Positions 1 to 11,342 are shown, counted from the first letter of the stretch. The stretch is DNA of 64,000 bases from Symbiopectobacterium purcellii_A (GCF_052050035.1 NZ_CP189882.1:868001-932000), one strand, 5' to 3'. The notes: generated by a model from the sequence alone, not told the origin. Made by a program: numbers and translations.

Positions 1-179
1 CTACGCAAAAAACCTACCGATGACAAGTGCAGATTCGAGAGAATTGAAGAAAAAGAGTACAGGTTCTACACGACCATTTATCTGTGCCATTTTTCAAGTA
101 CAATCAGTCCACAATAACCATTGAAGCCGGTATGGAACCGACCCTAACCACGGCGTACAGAAAAAGCACTGGCACAGAT

Positions 180-1151
180 ATGAATCTAGAACAGATCACA
201 GCATTAGCGGCCCATGATATGAATGACGTCAATGGCGTTATTCTGGCAAAACTTAATTCAGATGTTGTACTTATCAACCAGATTGGCAATTACATTATCG
301 GTGGTGGCGGTAAGCGTATTCGGCCCATGATAGCCGTACTGGCCGCCCGCGCGCTGGCATATGAAGGTGATAAACATGTGACAGTCGCCGCATTGATTGA
401 GTTTATCCACACCGCCACGCTGCTGCATGACGATGTAGTGGATGAATCCGATATGCGTCGTGGCAAGGAAACGGCCAATGCCGCTTTCGGCAATGCAGCC
501 AGTGTACTGGTTGGCGATTTCATCTATACGCGCGCGTTCCAGATGATGACCAGCCTGGGCTCGCTGCGCGTACTGGCGCTGATGTCTGAAGCGGTCAACG
601 TCATCGCTGAAGGCGAAGTACTGCAACTGATGAACTGTAACGATCCGGATATCACCGAAGAAAGTTATATGCGCGTCATCTACAGTAAGACGGCGCGCCT
701 GTTCGAAGCGGCAGCACAAGCCTCTGGGATCCTGGCGGGTGCTACCGATGAGCAAGAAAAAGCGTTACAGGAATATGGGCGTTATCTCGGCACGGCATTC
801 CAACTGATTGACGATTTGCTGGATTACAGCGCCGACGGTAAAACCTTAGGCAAAAATACCGGTGACGACCTGAACGAAGGCAAACCCACGCTGCCGCTGC
901 TACACGCCATGCGTAACGGCAATAGTGAGCAATGTGCAATGATCCGCAAGGCTATCGAAGAGGGCAATGGTCGCCATCTTTTGGAACCGGTGCTTGCTGC
1001 CATGCAGCAGTGCGGCTCGCTGGAATACACCCGGCAGCGTGCAGAGCAAGAGGCGGATAAAGCCATTTCCGCGCTTCAAGCGCTGCCACCGACCCCGTTC
1101 CGTGAGGCACTGGAAGGCCTGGCTCATATTGCCGTGCAACGCGATTATTAA
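180..1151 (+). CDS. ispB: Octaprenyl diphosphate synthase IspB
   Basis: Trans-type polyprenyl synthase that extends farnesyl diphosphate with isopentenyl diphosphate to make the C40 side chain of ubiquinone and menaquinone. The first Asp-rich motif is visible as LLHDDVVDESD and the second as LIDDLLDYSAD. An upstream GGGGKRIRP motif matches the IPP-binding region. Starting at MNLEQITALAA gives 323 aa, the usual family length. An in-frame ATG at 84 would add 32 residues with no family resemblance, so I reject it. As in related genomes the next conserved gene is sfsB, but here two HTH genes lie between. Positions 1-179 are non-coding upstream sequence. Confidence 0.96.
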   Translation: MNLEQITALAAHDMNDVNGVILAKLNSDVVLINQIGNYIIGGGGKRIRPMIAVLAARALAYEGDKHVTVAALIEFIHTATLLHDDVVDESDMRRGKETANAAFGNAASVLVGDFIYTRAFQMMTSLGSLRVLALMSEAVNVIAEGEVLQLMNCNDPDITEESYMRVIYSKTARLFEAAAQASGILAGATDEQEKALQEYGRYLGTAFQLIDDLLDYSADGKTLGKNTGDDLNEGKPTLPLLHAMRNGNSEQCAMIRKAIEEGNGRHLLEPVLAAMQQCGSLEYTRQRAEQEADKAISALQALPPTPFREALEGLAHIAVQRDY

Positions 1152-1163
1152 GGCGTCCGTGCG

Positions 1164-1547
1164 CTATGTTGTCGATGCGTTGGGAACGCTTGCGATCTCA
1201 AGGCGTGACAACATGGCAATCGCGCCTTCGCGTAGCACAAAATCGATCAACGCTTCCTGCTCACTGATAGAGAGTTTTTCAAATATCTGAATCCAGGAAG
1301 CCAACAGCGGCTTGACAAGCGTCGTATAGGCCGGTGGTGATATTTCAGTCATCTCCCGAATCTGGAGCCGCTTGCGCACCTCCTGAGGTAAACTCTCTCG
1401 CGCATATTCAACGGCTCGCCCCTGCACCCCTTTTCGTTTACGTTTTTCCCAGCCTTCTTCTCTGGCGCGTTTGTTAAGGCCTTGTCTCGATTTTGGCAAA
1501 CCTGCTATGCCCAGTAGCTCCTGGGGCGTCAACCATGCTTTTTCCAT
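1164..1547 (-). CDS. Mu-repressor/transposase-type HTH protein, paralogue 1
   Basis: 127-aa protein with an N-terminal Mu-type winged HTH (the domain shared by phage Mu repressor and MuA). The order of blocks is WLTPQELLGIAGLP, a QGLNKRAREEGW helix, then KRKGVQGRAVEY and SLPQEVR. The C-terminal half (SEQEALIDFVLREG) is helical and has no enzyme motif. The second ATG is chosen because GGAGG lies 9 nt before it; the first ATG practically overlaps that site. The stop lies 12 nt from the convergent ispB stop. No phage genes surround it, so it looks like a domesticated regulator. Its target is unknown. Confidence 0.75.
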   Translation of the reverse strand: MEKAWLTPQELLGIAGLPKSRQGLNKRAREEGWEKRKRKGVQGRAVEYARESLPQEVRKRLQIREMTEISPPAYTTLVKPLLASWIQIFEKLSISEQEALIDFVLREGAIAMLSRLEIASVPNASTT

Positions 1548-1816
1548 TCGCAACATCCTCCATAAACGGCATTAACGCACGCCAAGGTGACGATCGATGT
1601 TCCACACCGCCGCCTCGGTTTCCAATAATGAAAATAAAAAAACAACAATAAACTTCCTAATAACACATAACGGTTACCGATTAAATTAGCGATTAGGTGT
1701 TATATATTGGACTAAAACGCACGCTGACGTTGAAACGGGAACTGAACAAAGAAGGGAAAAAAAATGACAGGCAAGCGGAGTGTACACCATCCGCAAAAGA
1801 GGACATCAGCACAGAT

Positions 1817-2203
1817 TCAGGCAGCGGATGGGTCATCAGGTACGGCGTCATCTGACGATGAAATCCGCAACTGAGACAACACAGAGGCCATACCATAACG
1901 CAAGATATGCGCGACCAGCGCCTCTCTTTCATGCTCAGAACACTGTTGATAGATCTGAATCCAGACGGCCAGCATATCGGCCTGACGTACCGCGTAGGAT
2001 GAAGGGGTTTCTTGCAGTGAAAGCGAATGCTGCACCTGCGCTGGCAGACTATAGAGGGAGTATTCAACGCAGCGCCCTTGAACCCCTTTATGACGGCGCT
2101 TTTCCCACCCGTCTTCCCGAGCACGTTTATTTACGCCTTGCCGTGTTTTAGGCAATCCCGCCATCCCCAGCAATTCAGCAGTGGTGAACCACTCTTTTTT
2201 CAT
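1817..2203 (-). CDS. Mu-repressor/transposase-type HTH protein, paralogue 2
   Basis: 128-aa paralogue of the gene at 1164-1547 on the same strand, 270 bp away. It has the same block order: WFTTAELLGMAGLP, RQGVNKRAREDGW, HKGVQGRCVEY and SLPAQVQ. The C-terminal segment SEHEREALVAHILRYGMASVLSQL matches the paralogue's tail, so the pair arose by tandem duplication and then diverged. It is transcribed away from sfsB, and the 184-bp gap between them probably holds both promoters. Being next to SfsB (a Mu Ner homologue) suggests a small cluster of Mu-like DNA-binding proteins. The function is inferred only. Confidence 0.72.
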   Translation of the reverse strand: MKKEWFTTAELLGMAGLPKTRQGVNKRAREDGWEKRRHKGVQGRCVEYSLYSLPAQVQHSLSLQETPSSYAVRQADMLAVWIQIYQQCSEHEREALVAHILRYGMASVLSQLRISSSDDAVPDDPSAA

Positions 2204-2607
2204 AGCCTTTCATCCTGATAGTGCGATGCATTACAAAATTTAATTTATTAGGAGCGTCGTTAGGAAAATTATTGGAAATATCATGGTATATTTTTTCCTA
2301 ATTCCGTTAACGCATTCCATGCGTTTAACTGACAAGCGTTATTTATACCACCAATGGACCATTATCTTGTAGCAAGAAGGAAAGATTATGAGCGCAAGGA
2401 AACACGACTGGCACCCTGCGGATATCATTGCCGCACTCCGTAAAAAAGGCACCACACTGGCGGCAGTCTCACGAGAAGCGGGATTGGCTCCTCCACCCTG
2501 GCCAATGCGATATCACGCCCCTGGCCCAAGGGTGAATGGCTTATCGCCAAGGCAATCAGCATTCATCCCGCTGAAATCTGGCCCAGCCGTTACTACGATC
2601 CGAAAAG

Positions 2608-3585
2608 TATAGCTAAACGACTTAATTTTGATTACATTATTTAAATGAGCTATTCAATTGATTTTAGACGTAAAGTGATATAGCCAACCGACTTAAAAAT
2701 GATTACATCCTATGCCCTGATATGCGGCAAAGAAGCATAGCTGGCTGTTATCAAAATAATGTCGCTTGGCTATATCTACACGGAAAAACGAAGGGTTGAG
2801 TATCCGAGAAACAGCGAAGCAATTTCGGATTGGCCCTGCCTCTGTATCGCGTTGGATTAATCAAATAGAGTCAAAAGCATCGACCACGCGTCAGCGAAAG
2901 ATCGATAAATCCGAGTTGATAAAAGATGTTGAACAATATCCAGATGCTTACCAAAAAGAACGTGCAGAGCGTTTTGGCGTTTGTCAGAAGGCCATTTGGC
3001 AAGCGCTTAAAAAGCTGGGATTGACCTATAAAAAAAACTCTACGTCATCCGAAAGCCGACGAAAACGCCCGGCAGGGATTTCAACAAAAAAAACAACAGT
3101 ATGAAAAAGAAGGTAAACCTATTGTTTTTATTGATGAAAGTGGTTTTTCACACGATGCCCCACGGACTCACGGCTATTCCCCAAAAGGTCAACGGTGTTT
3201 TGGCCTGAAGAACTGGGGAGCTAGGGGAAGAACAAATGTTATCGGCGCTTTATTAGGCACAACGCTGTTTGCTATCGGATTATTTGATATCAATATTAAC
3301 AGCGATGTTTTCTATGCCTGGGTCACACAAGTCCTTATCCCAGTACTCCCTAAAAACAGTGTAATCATGATGGACAATGCCACTTTTCACAAAAAACATA
3401 ATATTCAACAAGTCATCATCGATGCAGGGTATATGGTGGAGTATTTGCCTACATATTCGCCAGATCTTAACCCAATTGAGCATAAATGGGCACAAGCAAA
3501 AAGCAAAAAAAGAGAGATGGGTTGCGATACAGAGAGTTTGTTCTCAGTCCATATGGTGTAATCAAAATTAAGTCGCTTGGCTATA
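2608..3585 (+). mobile_element. IS630-family element, copy 1, containing MITE-A
   Basis: The ends read TATAGCTAAACGACTTAATT and AAGTCGCTTGGCTATA, and the TA target is duplicated. Length is 978 bp, which is the 884-bp element plus a 94-bp MITE-A insertion near its left end. orfA (HTH, ending near 3104) and orfB (DDE part with FIDESGFSH, MMDNATFH and YSPDLNPIEH) are in different frames. orfA has additionally lost its native start because of the MITE. It lies inside sfsB. Confidence 0.92.
2679..2774 (+). mobile_element. MITE-A copy 1 (IS630-type miniature element)
   Basis: A 96-bp unit including both flanking TAs and with no ORF. The left end TATAGCCAACCGACTTAAAA and right end ATGTCGCTTGGCTATA resemble the IS630 ends in this window. 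It is inserted in IS630 copy 1 at the TA of gTGATATC. Comparison with uninterrupted IS630 copies shows an exact 94-bp gain with TA duplication. Confidence 0.9.
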
Positions 3586-3651
3586 ACATGCTGATTGACA
3601 GGAGAAAATTGATCAGACCTGACGATCCTCACCCAAAATCCTGATATAAAA

Positions 3652-3677
3652 AAGCCGGAGCACCTTCTCTCCGGCTT
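3652..3677. terminator. Bidirectional terminator between sfsB and mdh
   Basis: Nine-bp stem AAGCCGGAG/CTCCGGCTT with an 8-nt loop, preceded by an A-run and followed by TT. It lies between the convergent sfsB and mdh. Confidence 0.75.
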
Positions 3678-3703
3678 ATTACGATCTGGCGTTTAAACAC
3701 CGA

Positions 3704-4654
3704 TTAACCGCGTACTGAGCCACTCACAAAGGATTCGCCCAATTCGATATCCTGTCTCAGGGTGCCCAGCATGTTCTCCAGGGCCTGTTTTTCAAACGGG
3801 CTCAGTGCGCCAATCGCTTTACGTTCAACGATGCCGGATTTGCCCAACAACAGCGGCTGTGCGAAGAAGCGGGCATGCTCGCCGTCACCTTCCACATAGG
3901 CGCATTCCACGACCCCTTCGTCGCCTTGCAGAGCGCGTACCAGAGAGAGCCCAAAACGCGCCGCCGCCTGCCCCATGGAGAGGGTTGCCGATCCGCCACC
4001 GGCCTTGGCTTCCACCACTTCCGTACCCGCATTCTGGATACGCTTGGTAAGATCCGCCACTTCCTGCTCGCTGAACGTTACGCCAGGAATTTGCGACAGC
4101 AGGGGTAGGATCGTGACACCAGAGTGACCGCCAATCACAGGGACTTCAACCTGTTGCGGCAGCTTACCCTTCAGTTCCGCCACAAAGGTGTTGGAGCGGA
4201 TAATATCCAGCGTGGTTACGCCAAACAGCTTGTTCTTGTCGTACACACCGGCTTTTTTCAGTACGTCCGCGGCGATCGCTACCGTCGTGTTAACCGGGTT
4301 AGTAATAATACCAATGCAGGCTTTCGGGCTGGTGCGGGCAATCTGTTCTACCAGATTGCGCACAATCCCCGCATTCACGTTGAACAGGTCAGAACGGTCC
4401 ATGCCCGGCTTGCGAGCGACACCGGCCGAGATCAGGACGATGTCCGCGCCGACCAGCGCTGGGGTGGCGTCTTCGCCGCAAAAGCCTTTGATAGATACTG
4501 CTGTAGGGATATGGCTCAGATCAACGGCGACGCCCGGCGTCACCGGAGCAATGTCATAAAGAGATAATTCTGAACCTGAAGGAAGCTGGGTTTTGAGCAG
4601 GAGCGCGAGAGCCTGACCGATACCGCCTGCTGCTCCGAGAACTGCAACTTTCAT
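3704..4654 (-). CDS. mdh: Malate dehydrogenase
   Basis: NAD-dependent malate dehydrogenase of the TCA cycle, interconverting malate and oxaloacetate in the cytosol. The N-terminus MKVAVLGAAGGIGQALALLL carries the Rossmann glycine motif. The substrate-arginine region (ARKPGMDRSDLF), ITNPVNTTVAIA and the catalytic-His segment GGHSGVTILP are all present. Starting at MKVAVLG gives 316 aa, near the usual length of about 312. The longer frame from 4711 adds a non-homologous leader. It is divergent from argR, as in other enterobacteria. Confidence 0.96.
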   Translation of the reverse strand: MKVAVLGAAGGIGQALALLLKTQLPSGSELSLYDIAPVTPGVAVDLSHIPTAVSIKGFCGEDATPALVGADIVLISAGVARKPGMDRSDLFNVNAGIVRNLVEQIARTSPKACIGIITNPVNTTVAIAADVLKKAGVYDKNKLFGVTTLDIIRSNTFVAELKGKLPQQVEVPVIGGHSGVTILPLLSQIPGVTFSEQEVADLTKRIQNAGTEVVEAKAGGGSATLSMGQAAARFGLSLVRALQGDEGVVECAYVEGDGEHARFFAQPLLLGKSGIVERKAIGALSPFEKQALENMLGTLRQDIELGESFVSGSVRG

Positions 4655-5078
4655 CCTAAACTCCTTATTATCGTAAAAGTAAAAATGCCGTGAATTTGTG
4701 CAATAAACCACCAGACATGCGTAAAATCAGGAGGTTTAAACGGCTTACGGCGCGGATGCCGGCCATGCCGAGACCTCGATATCAGGTCATGAAAAAGAAA
4801 AAACTATGTAATTAATAATAAATCAAAATCTGTCGGGTGATTTGTAAGGTAAGTAAAGTTATAAGTAAGTGAGTAAATAATGCAGCGCTCATCACGTTGA
4901 GTACGATGGCGGCTACATTACACCGAACCGCAGCCAGTAAACAACCTCATTCTGATAACATTTGATTTACTTTTATGTGACTAAACACACGTTTTTTTTT
5001 CATCAACCACGCCATTTAAACATTTTAGTGCGGTTATCGTACTGAAACATGTCTAGCCACTTCTTTAAGCGCCCATAT

Positions 5079-5092
5079 TGCATAAAAATTCA
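5079..5092. promoter_or_regulatory. Candidate ARG box upstream of argR
   Basis: TGCATAAAAATTCA matches the ArgR operator core TGAATWWWWATTCA at 13 of 14 positions. A weaker half-match starts 20 bp downstream at 5099, which is the spacing of tandem ARG boxes. It lies 48 bp before the argR start, consistent with autoregulation. Inferred from the consensus only. Confidence 0.55.
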
Positions 5093-5139
5093 CCCAACTG
5101 CATAATGCACGCATCAACGATCACAACAAACGGTGCAGA

Positions 5140-5610
5140 ATGCGTAACTCCACGAAACAGGAAGATTTGGTCAAGGCGTTCAAGGCGCTGTTAAAGGAAG
5201 AGAAGTTTAGTTCTCAAAGCGAGATCGTATTGGCGTTACAAGACGACGGTTTTGAAAATATAAACCAATCGAAAGTATCACGTATGCTGACCAAGTTTGG
5301 TGCGGTGCGCACGCGCAATGCCAAAATGGAGATGGTCTATTGCCTGCCAGCAGAACTGGGGGTGCCCACCACCACCAGTCCGCTGAAAAATCTGGTGCTG
5401 GATGTCGATTATAACGATGCGGTTGTGGTTATTCACACCAGCCCGGGCGCTGCGCAGTTGATTGCCCGTTTGCTGGATTCACTGGGGAAATCGGAGGGGA
5501 TTCTGGGCACTATTGCCGGGGATGACACCATTTTCACCACGCCAGCGCGCGGCTTTAGCGTTAAACAGCTGTTCGACGCTATTTTAGCGCTGTTCGAACA
5601 AGAACTGTAG
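5140..5610 (+). CDS. argR: Arginine repressor ArgR
   Basis: 156-aa arginine-responsive repressor of arginine biosynthesis, which also acts as an accessory factor in Xer recombination. An N-terminal winged HTH (residues ~1-70, SEIVLALQDDGFENINQSKVSRMLTKFG) is followed by a C-terminal arginine-binding/hexamer domain with HTSPGAAQLIARLLDS and GTIAGDDTIF. Length equals the family norm. The 485-bp gap to mdh holds both promoters and the ARG-box candidate and no gene. The next gene, tsaD, is tail-to-tail; this is not the arrangement in E. coli. Confidence 0.96.
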   Translation: MRNSTKQEDLVKAFKALLKEEKFSSQSEIVLALQDDGFENINQSKVSRMLTKFGAVRTRNAKMEMVYCLPAELGVPTTTSPLKNLVLDVDYNDAVVVIHTSPGAAQLIARLLDSLGKSEGILGTIAGDDTIFTTPARGFSVKQLFDAILALFEQEL

Positions 5611-5640
5611 TGACCCGCGAAGGGTGCAGATGCAGTGACG

Positions 5641-5666
5641 CACGCCAGATAAGGGTATCTGGCGTG
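5641..5666. terminator. Hairpin between argR and tsaD
   Basis: An 11-bp perfect stem, CACGCCAGATA/TATCTGGCGTG, with a 4-nt loop in the 64-bp gap between the convergent argR and tsaD. It has no long T-run on either side. Confidence 0.6.
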
Positions 5667-5674
5667 GGACTGGA

Positions 5675-6688
5675 TCAAACGGCAGGCAACTCCGCCAATG
5701 GCCAACGTGGACGCACGCTCACGCCTAGCTCCTGAGTTTCGTTGTGCAACAGCCTCACACTGCCCGCATACGCAATCATCGCGCCATTATCGGTACAAAA
5801 CTCAGGCCGCGCATAAAACACCGCCCCACCCCGTTTGGCCATAATCTCTGTCAGGCGAGCGCGCAGTGTGCGGTTAGCACTGACTCCACCGGCCATCACC
5901 AGACGTTTAAAGCCAGTATCATCCAACGCTCGGCGACATTTTATCGCTAACGTATCAACCACCGCATCTTCGAACGCGCGCGCAATATCAGCACGGGTTT
6001 GATCATCGTTGCCATTGGCACGAATGGTATTGGCGGCAAAGGTTTTCAAACCGGAAAAGCTAAAATCCAACCCTTGTCTGTCGGTCATTGGGCGAGGAAA
6101 GGTAAAACGTGAGGCATCTCCACCCTGTGCCAGTTTGGACAACATCGGGCCTCCTGGGTAGTCCAGTCCCAGCAGCTTTGCCGTTTTATCAAAGGCTTCA
6201 CCGGCTGCATCGTCAACAGACTCTCCCAGCAAGCGGTACTCACCGATACCAGTGACGCTGATTAACTGCGTGTGACCGCCAGAGACCAAGAGCGCCACAA
6301 AGGGAAATTCCGGCGGATTATCCTCCAGCATTGGGGCCAGCAAATGCCCTTCCATGTGGTGAACCGGAATCGCCGGCACGCCCCAGGCAAACGCCAACGC
6401 GCGCCCAACCGTCGCACCGACCAGCAGTGCGCCCACCAGCCCAGGGCCGGCGGTGTAGGCCACACCATCGATGTCCGATGCGGACAGCGTTGCCTCTTTT
6501 AGTGCAGCCTGAATCAGGGGAACAGTTTTACGCACGTGATCGCGCGAGGCCAGTTCCGGCACGACACCACCATAATCAGCATGTAATTTTACTTGGCTAT
6601 ACAGTTGGTTAGCCAATAACCCGGCATCCGTGTCATAAATCGCCACCCCGGTTTCATCACAGGAGGTTTCAATACCCAATATGCGCAT
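5675..6688 (-). CDS. tsaD: tRNA N6-adenosine threonylcarbamoyltransferase TsaD
   Basis: Transfers the threonylcarbamoyl group from TC-AMP to A37 of ANN-decoding tRNAs, acting with TsaB and TsaE. The ASKHA fold starts with MRILGIETSCDETGVAIYD. The metal-binding HHMEGH motif, the VSGGHTQL loop and the C-terminal AGGVSANRTLR are present. MRILGIE is chosen as start (337 aa, family length); the extra 19 residues from 6745 are non-homologous. It is divergent from rpsU, the usual arrangement. Confidence 0.96.
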   Translation of the reverse strand: MRILGIETSCDETGVAIYDTDAGLLANQLYSQVKLHADYGGVVPELASRDHVRKTVPLIQAALKEATLSASDIDGVAYTAGPGLVGALLVGATVGRALAFAWGVPAIPVHHMEGHLLAPMLEDNPPEFPFVALLVSGGHTQLISVTGIGEYRLLGESVDDAAGEAFDKTAKLLGLDYPGGPMLSKLAQGGDASRFTFPRPMTDRQGLDFSFSGLKTFAANTIRANGNDDQTRADIARAFEDAVVDTLAIKCRRALDDTGFKRLVMAGGVSANRTLRARLTEIMAKRGGAVFYARPEFCTDNGAMIAYAGSVRLLHNETQELGVSVRPRWPLAELPAV

Positions 6689-6906
6689 CGTTCTACCTAA
6701 CGTTCGTTGCCACGCAAGCCGACATCCACTTGCCACTTGCTTCATACAACAGATAGTCTACCATTAACTGTTTGGATTTTCTGCTCTGCGTGCGCGTTGG
6801 GTGTTTTATGATCGCCGCAATGCTTTACAAGCGCATCACGTTTGCAGTAGAATTTGGCACCATTTTGAAAAGGCTGGCACAAGGCCAGCACATACCGAAT
6901 TATTAA

Positions 6907-7134
<228 letters not shown>

Positions 7135-7193
7135 TTTCTGGAGGCCTGGCCTCCACCGCGTGATTAATCCGCAGACTTAGCAGTTGCATACGA

Positions 7194-7224
7194 AGGCCGT
7201 GCTTTCCGAAAGGAAGCGCGGCCT
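7194..7224 (+). terminator. Attenuator hairpin between rpsU and dnaG
   Basis: Long stem AGGCCGTGCTTTCC, GAAA loop, GGAAGCGCGGCCT, then a short T-containing tract. In this operon such a hairpin is known to keep primase expression below S21 expression. The role here is inferred from its position. Confidence 0.7.
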
Positions 7225-7271
7225 GCTGTCGTTTATAAGCTATCGTTTATTTGTATTAAAAATAGGGGCTT

Positions 7272-9020
7272 ATGGCTGGACGAATCCCACGCGTCTTTAT
7301 CAATGACCTGCTGGCACGCACTGATATCGTCGATTTGATCGACGCGCGCGTGAAGCTCAAGAAGCAGGGCAAGAACTTCCACGCGTGCTGTCCGTTTCAC
7401 CATGAGAAAACCCCGTCTTTCACCGTAAACGGTGATAAGCAGTTTTACCATTGTTTCGGTTGTGGCGCGCACGGCAATGCCATCGATTTTTTAATGAACT
7501 ACGATCGCCTGGAGTTCGTTGAAAGTATCGAAGAATTGGCATCCATGCACAGTCTGGAAGTGCCTTATGAATCCGGCACTGGCACCACAGCGCTTGAGCG
7601 CCATCAGCGTCAAAGCCTGTATGAACTGATGGGACAACTGAGCGAGTTTTATCAGCAGGCGTTAAACCAGCCAACGGCCGCCGCCGCCCAAGGTTATCTG
7701 ACACAACGCGGCCTGAGTGCGGAAGTGATTAGCCATTTTGCTATTGGCTTCGCCCCGGCGGGCTGGGACAACGTGTTAAAGCGCTTTGGTCGTCACGATG
7801 AAGATCGTGAAACCCTGAGCGATGCGGGAATGCTGGTTAAAAATGAGCAAGGGCGTACCTATGACCGCTTCCGTGAGCGCGTCATGTTCCCGATCCGCGA
7901 TAAACGCGGCCGTGTTATCGCCTTTGGCGGACGCGTGCTGGGAGACGGATTGCCCAAATACCTGAACTCGCCGGAAACTGAAATTTTTCATAAAGGCCGC
8001 CAATTGTATGGCCTTTACGAAGCGCAACAAAATAACACGGAACTAAAACGCCTTCTTGTGGTTGAAGGTTATATGGACGTGGTGGCGCTGGCGCAATTCG
8101 GTATTGATTATGCCGTCGCGTCACTGGGCACTGCCACGACGGCAGACCATATTCAAATGATGTTCCGCGTTACCGATCAGGTGATTTGCTGCTATGACGG
8201 TGACCGCGCAGGCCGAGATGCCGCCTGGCGCGCCTTGGAAACGGCGCTACCCTATTTGAATGATGGTCGTCAGTTGCGCTTTATGTTTCTCCCTTACGGG
8301 GAGGATCCGGATACTCTGGTGCGTAAAGAGGGTAAACAAGCGTTTGAACAGAGAATGGAGCAGGCGCTGCCGCTCTCCACGTTCTTGTTTGATACCCTGC
8401 AACAGCAAGTGGATATGAGCTCTCCAGAGGGCAGAACCAAGCTCGGAAGAGATGCATTGCCGTTGATTGGTCAGGTGCCGGGAGAAACCCTGCGTCTGTA
8501 TCTACGTCAACAGCTCGGCAACAAACTGGGGATTCTTGACGATCGCCAACTGGATAAACTGCTGCCAAAAACGGCAGAACAGGCGCAGCCCTACCAGCCG
8601 CCCCAACTAAAACGCACAACCATACGTATACTAATAGGGTTGTTGGTACAAAATCCGCAGTTGGCAGCATTGGTGACGGCACCTGATGGGCTGGCATCAT
8701 CAAAGATGGCTGGCGTGCAGCTGTTTATTGAGCTGGTGAAAACCTGTCAGGCGCAACCCGGTCTGACCGCAGGGCAGCTTCTGGAGTTTTACCGGGAGAA
8801 TAAATCAGGCCCACAGCTTGAAACCATGGCAACCTGGAACCACATGATCGTTGAGGACAAGGTAGAAGAGACGTTTATCGATACCTTGACTACCCTATAT
8901 AACCATATGTTAGAGGAGCGACTGGAAGCATTGATAGCGCAGTCACGTTTGCGGGGATTGACCGCAGAAGAACGTAACGAAGTGCACATGCTGAACCAGG
9001 CGCTTACAAGAAAGAACTGA
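7272..9020 (+). CDS. dnaG: DNA primase DnaG
   Basis: Synthesises RNA primers for replication and binds DnaB through its C-terminus. The N-terminal CHC2 zinc finger is visible (CCPFHHEKTPSFT with YHCFGCGAHG, residues ~39-65). The TOPRIM core carries VVEGYMDVVAL and CCYDGDRAGRDA. The C-terminal helicase-binding region is complete. 582 aa, normal length. Second gene of the operon and intact despite the IS load. Confidence 0.97.
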   Translation: MAGRIPRVFINDLLARTDIVDLIDARVKLKKQGKNFHACCPFHHEKTPSFTVNGDKQFYHCFGCGAHGNAIDFLMNYDRLEFVESIEELASMHSLEVPYESGTGTTALERHQRQSLYELMGQLSEFYQQALNQPTAAAAQGYLTQRGLSAEVISHFAIGFAPAGWDNVLKRFGRHDEDRETLSDAGMLVKNEQGRTYDRFRERVMFPIRDKRGRVIAFGGRVLGDGLPKYLNSPETEIFHKGRQLYGLYEAQQNNTELKRLLVVEGYMDVVALAQFGIDYAVASLGTATTADHIQMMFRVTDQVICCYDGDRAGRDAAWRALETALPYLNDGRQLRFMFLPYGEDPDTLVRKEGKQAFEQRMEQALPLSTFLFDTLQQQVDMSSPEGRTKLGRDALPLIGQVPGETLRLYLRQQLGNKLGILDDRQLDKLLPKTAEQAQPYQPPQLKRTTIRILIGLLVQNPQLAALVTAPDGLASSKMAGVQLFIELVKTCQAQPGLTAGQLLEFYRENKSGPQLETMATWNHMIVEDKVEETFIDTLTTLYNHMLEERLEALIAQSRLRGLTAEERNEVHMLNQALTRKN

Positions 9021-9240
9021 TTACAGAGGCTTAATTGCCGATAACCAGCAGGGTGAAGCCCTGCCAAAGCCGCTAGAAGGGGCTGCGGCGAGAAGAAGAA
9101 ATACCCCGAATGTTATTGTTGGCTATACCCAATAGCTTTCAACGACCAGGCGAGCGAAAGGCACCTGCATCGTGAAAGATGACCGGTATAATTATGCCGA
9201 CCGACACCAACCTAATACTCTGAAGTGTGGATACCGTCTT

Positions 9241-11082
<1,842 letters not shown>

Positions 11083-11102
11083 CAGCATCTAAATGGAAAT
11101 AG

Positions 11103-11131
11103 GAAAAAGCCCTCAACATTGAGGGTTTTTT
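11103..11131 (+). terminator. Rho-independent terminator after rpoD
   Basis: The stem CCCTCAA/TTGAGGG is flanked by an A-run upstream and a run of seven Ts downstream. Confidence 0.85.
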
Positions 11132-11240
11132 TATGGTAATTATAACGATAACAATGGACTAGACTGCATACAAAACCAGCACATGGGCAACGTTGCTCTA
11201 GACCTGCCCCGCCATGTTACCGTATAATTCACGCCCACAT

Positions 11241-11316
11241 GGCCCCTTAGCTCAGTGGTTAGAGCAGGCGACTCATAATCGCTTGGTCGTTGGTTCAAAC
11301 CCAACAGGGGCCACCA
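11241..11316 (+). tRNA. ileX: tRNA-Ile (anticodon CAU, lysidine-modified)
   Basis: A 76-nt cloverleaf beginning GGCCCCTTAGCTCAGTGGTT and ending in an encoded CCA. The acceptor stem GGCCCCT pairs with AGGGGCC. The anticodon CAT is at 11274-11276. Its body matches the minor isoleucine tRNA ileX, which also lies downstream of rpoD in E. coli, rather than elongator or initiator tRNA-Met. TilS would convert C34 to lysidine to read AUA. Confidence 0.92.
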
Positions 11317-11342
11317 AAATTTAGCTGATAAATCAGATGATT

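Larger units (their letters stand above)
2388..3644 (+). pseudogene. sfsB: sfsB/nlp (Ner-like transcriptional regulator), frameshifted and split by IS630
   Basis: The N-terminus MSARKHDWHPADIIAALRKK is typical of SfsB/Nlp, a Ner-like activator of maltose genes. After GLA the frame is lost by a 1-base deletion near 2487. The shifted frame continues with the family sequence STLANAISRPWPKGEW and then IWPSRYYDPKS. An IS630 copy is inserted at a TA at 2608. After it the gene resumes with NMLIDRRKLIRPDDPHPKS and a stop at 3642-3644. An AAGGA ribosome site precedes the ATG. There are thus two independent lesions: the gene is dead, although every part is still present. Confidence 0.9.

Noticed and set aside
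1780..2151. 123-codon frame on the plus strand opposite the second Mu-type HTH gene
   Set aside because: Antisense shadow of a gene whose other strand shows a clear conserved domain.
9172..9240. N-terminal extension of RpoD from an upstream in-frame ATG
   Set aside because: Starting at MEQNPQSQ gives exactly the conserved 613-aa protein; the 23 extra residues have no counterpart.
11241..11316. Initiator or elongator tRNA-Met because of the CAT anticodon
   Set aside because: The body sequence and position downstream of rpoD match ileX, the lysidine-dependent isoleucine tRNA.
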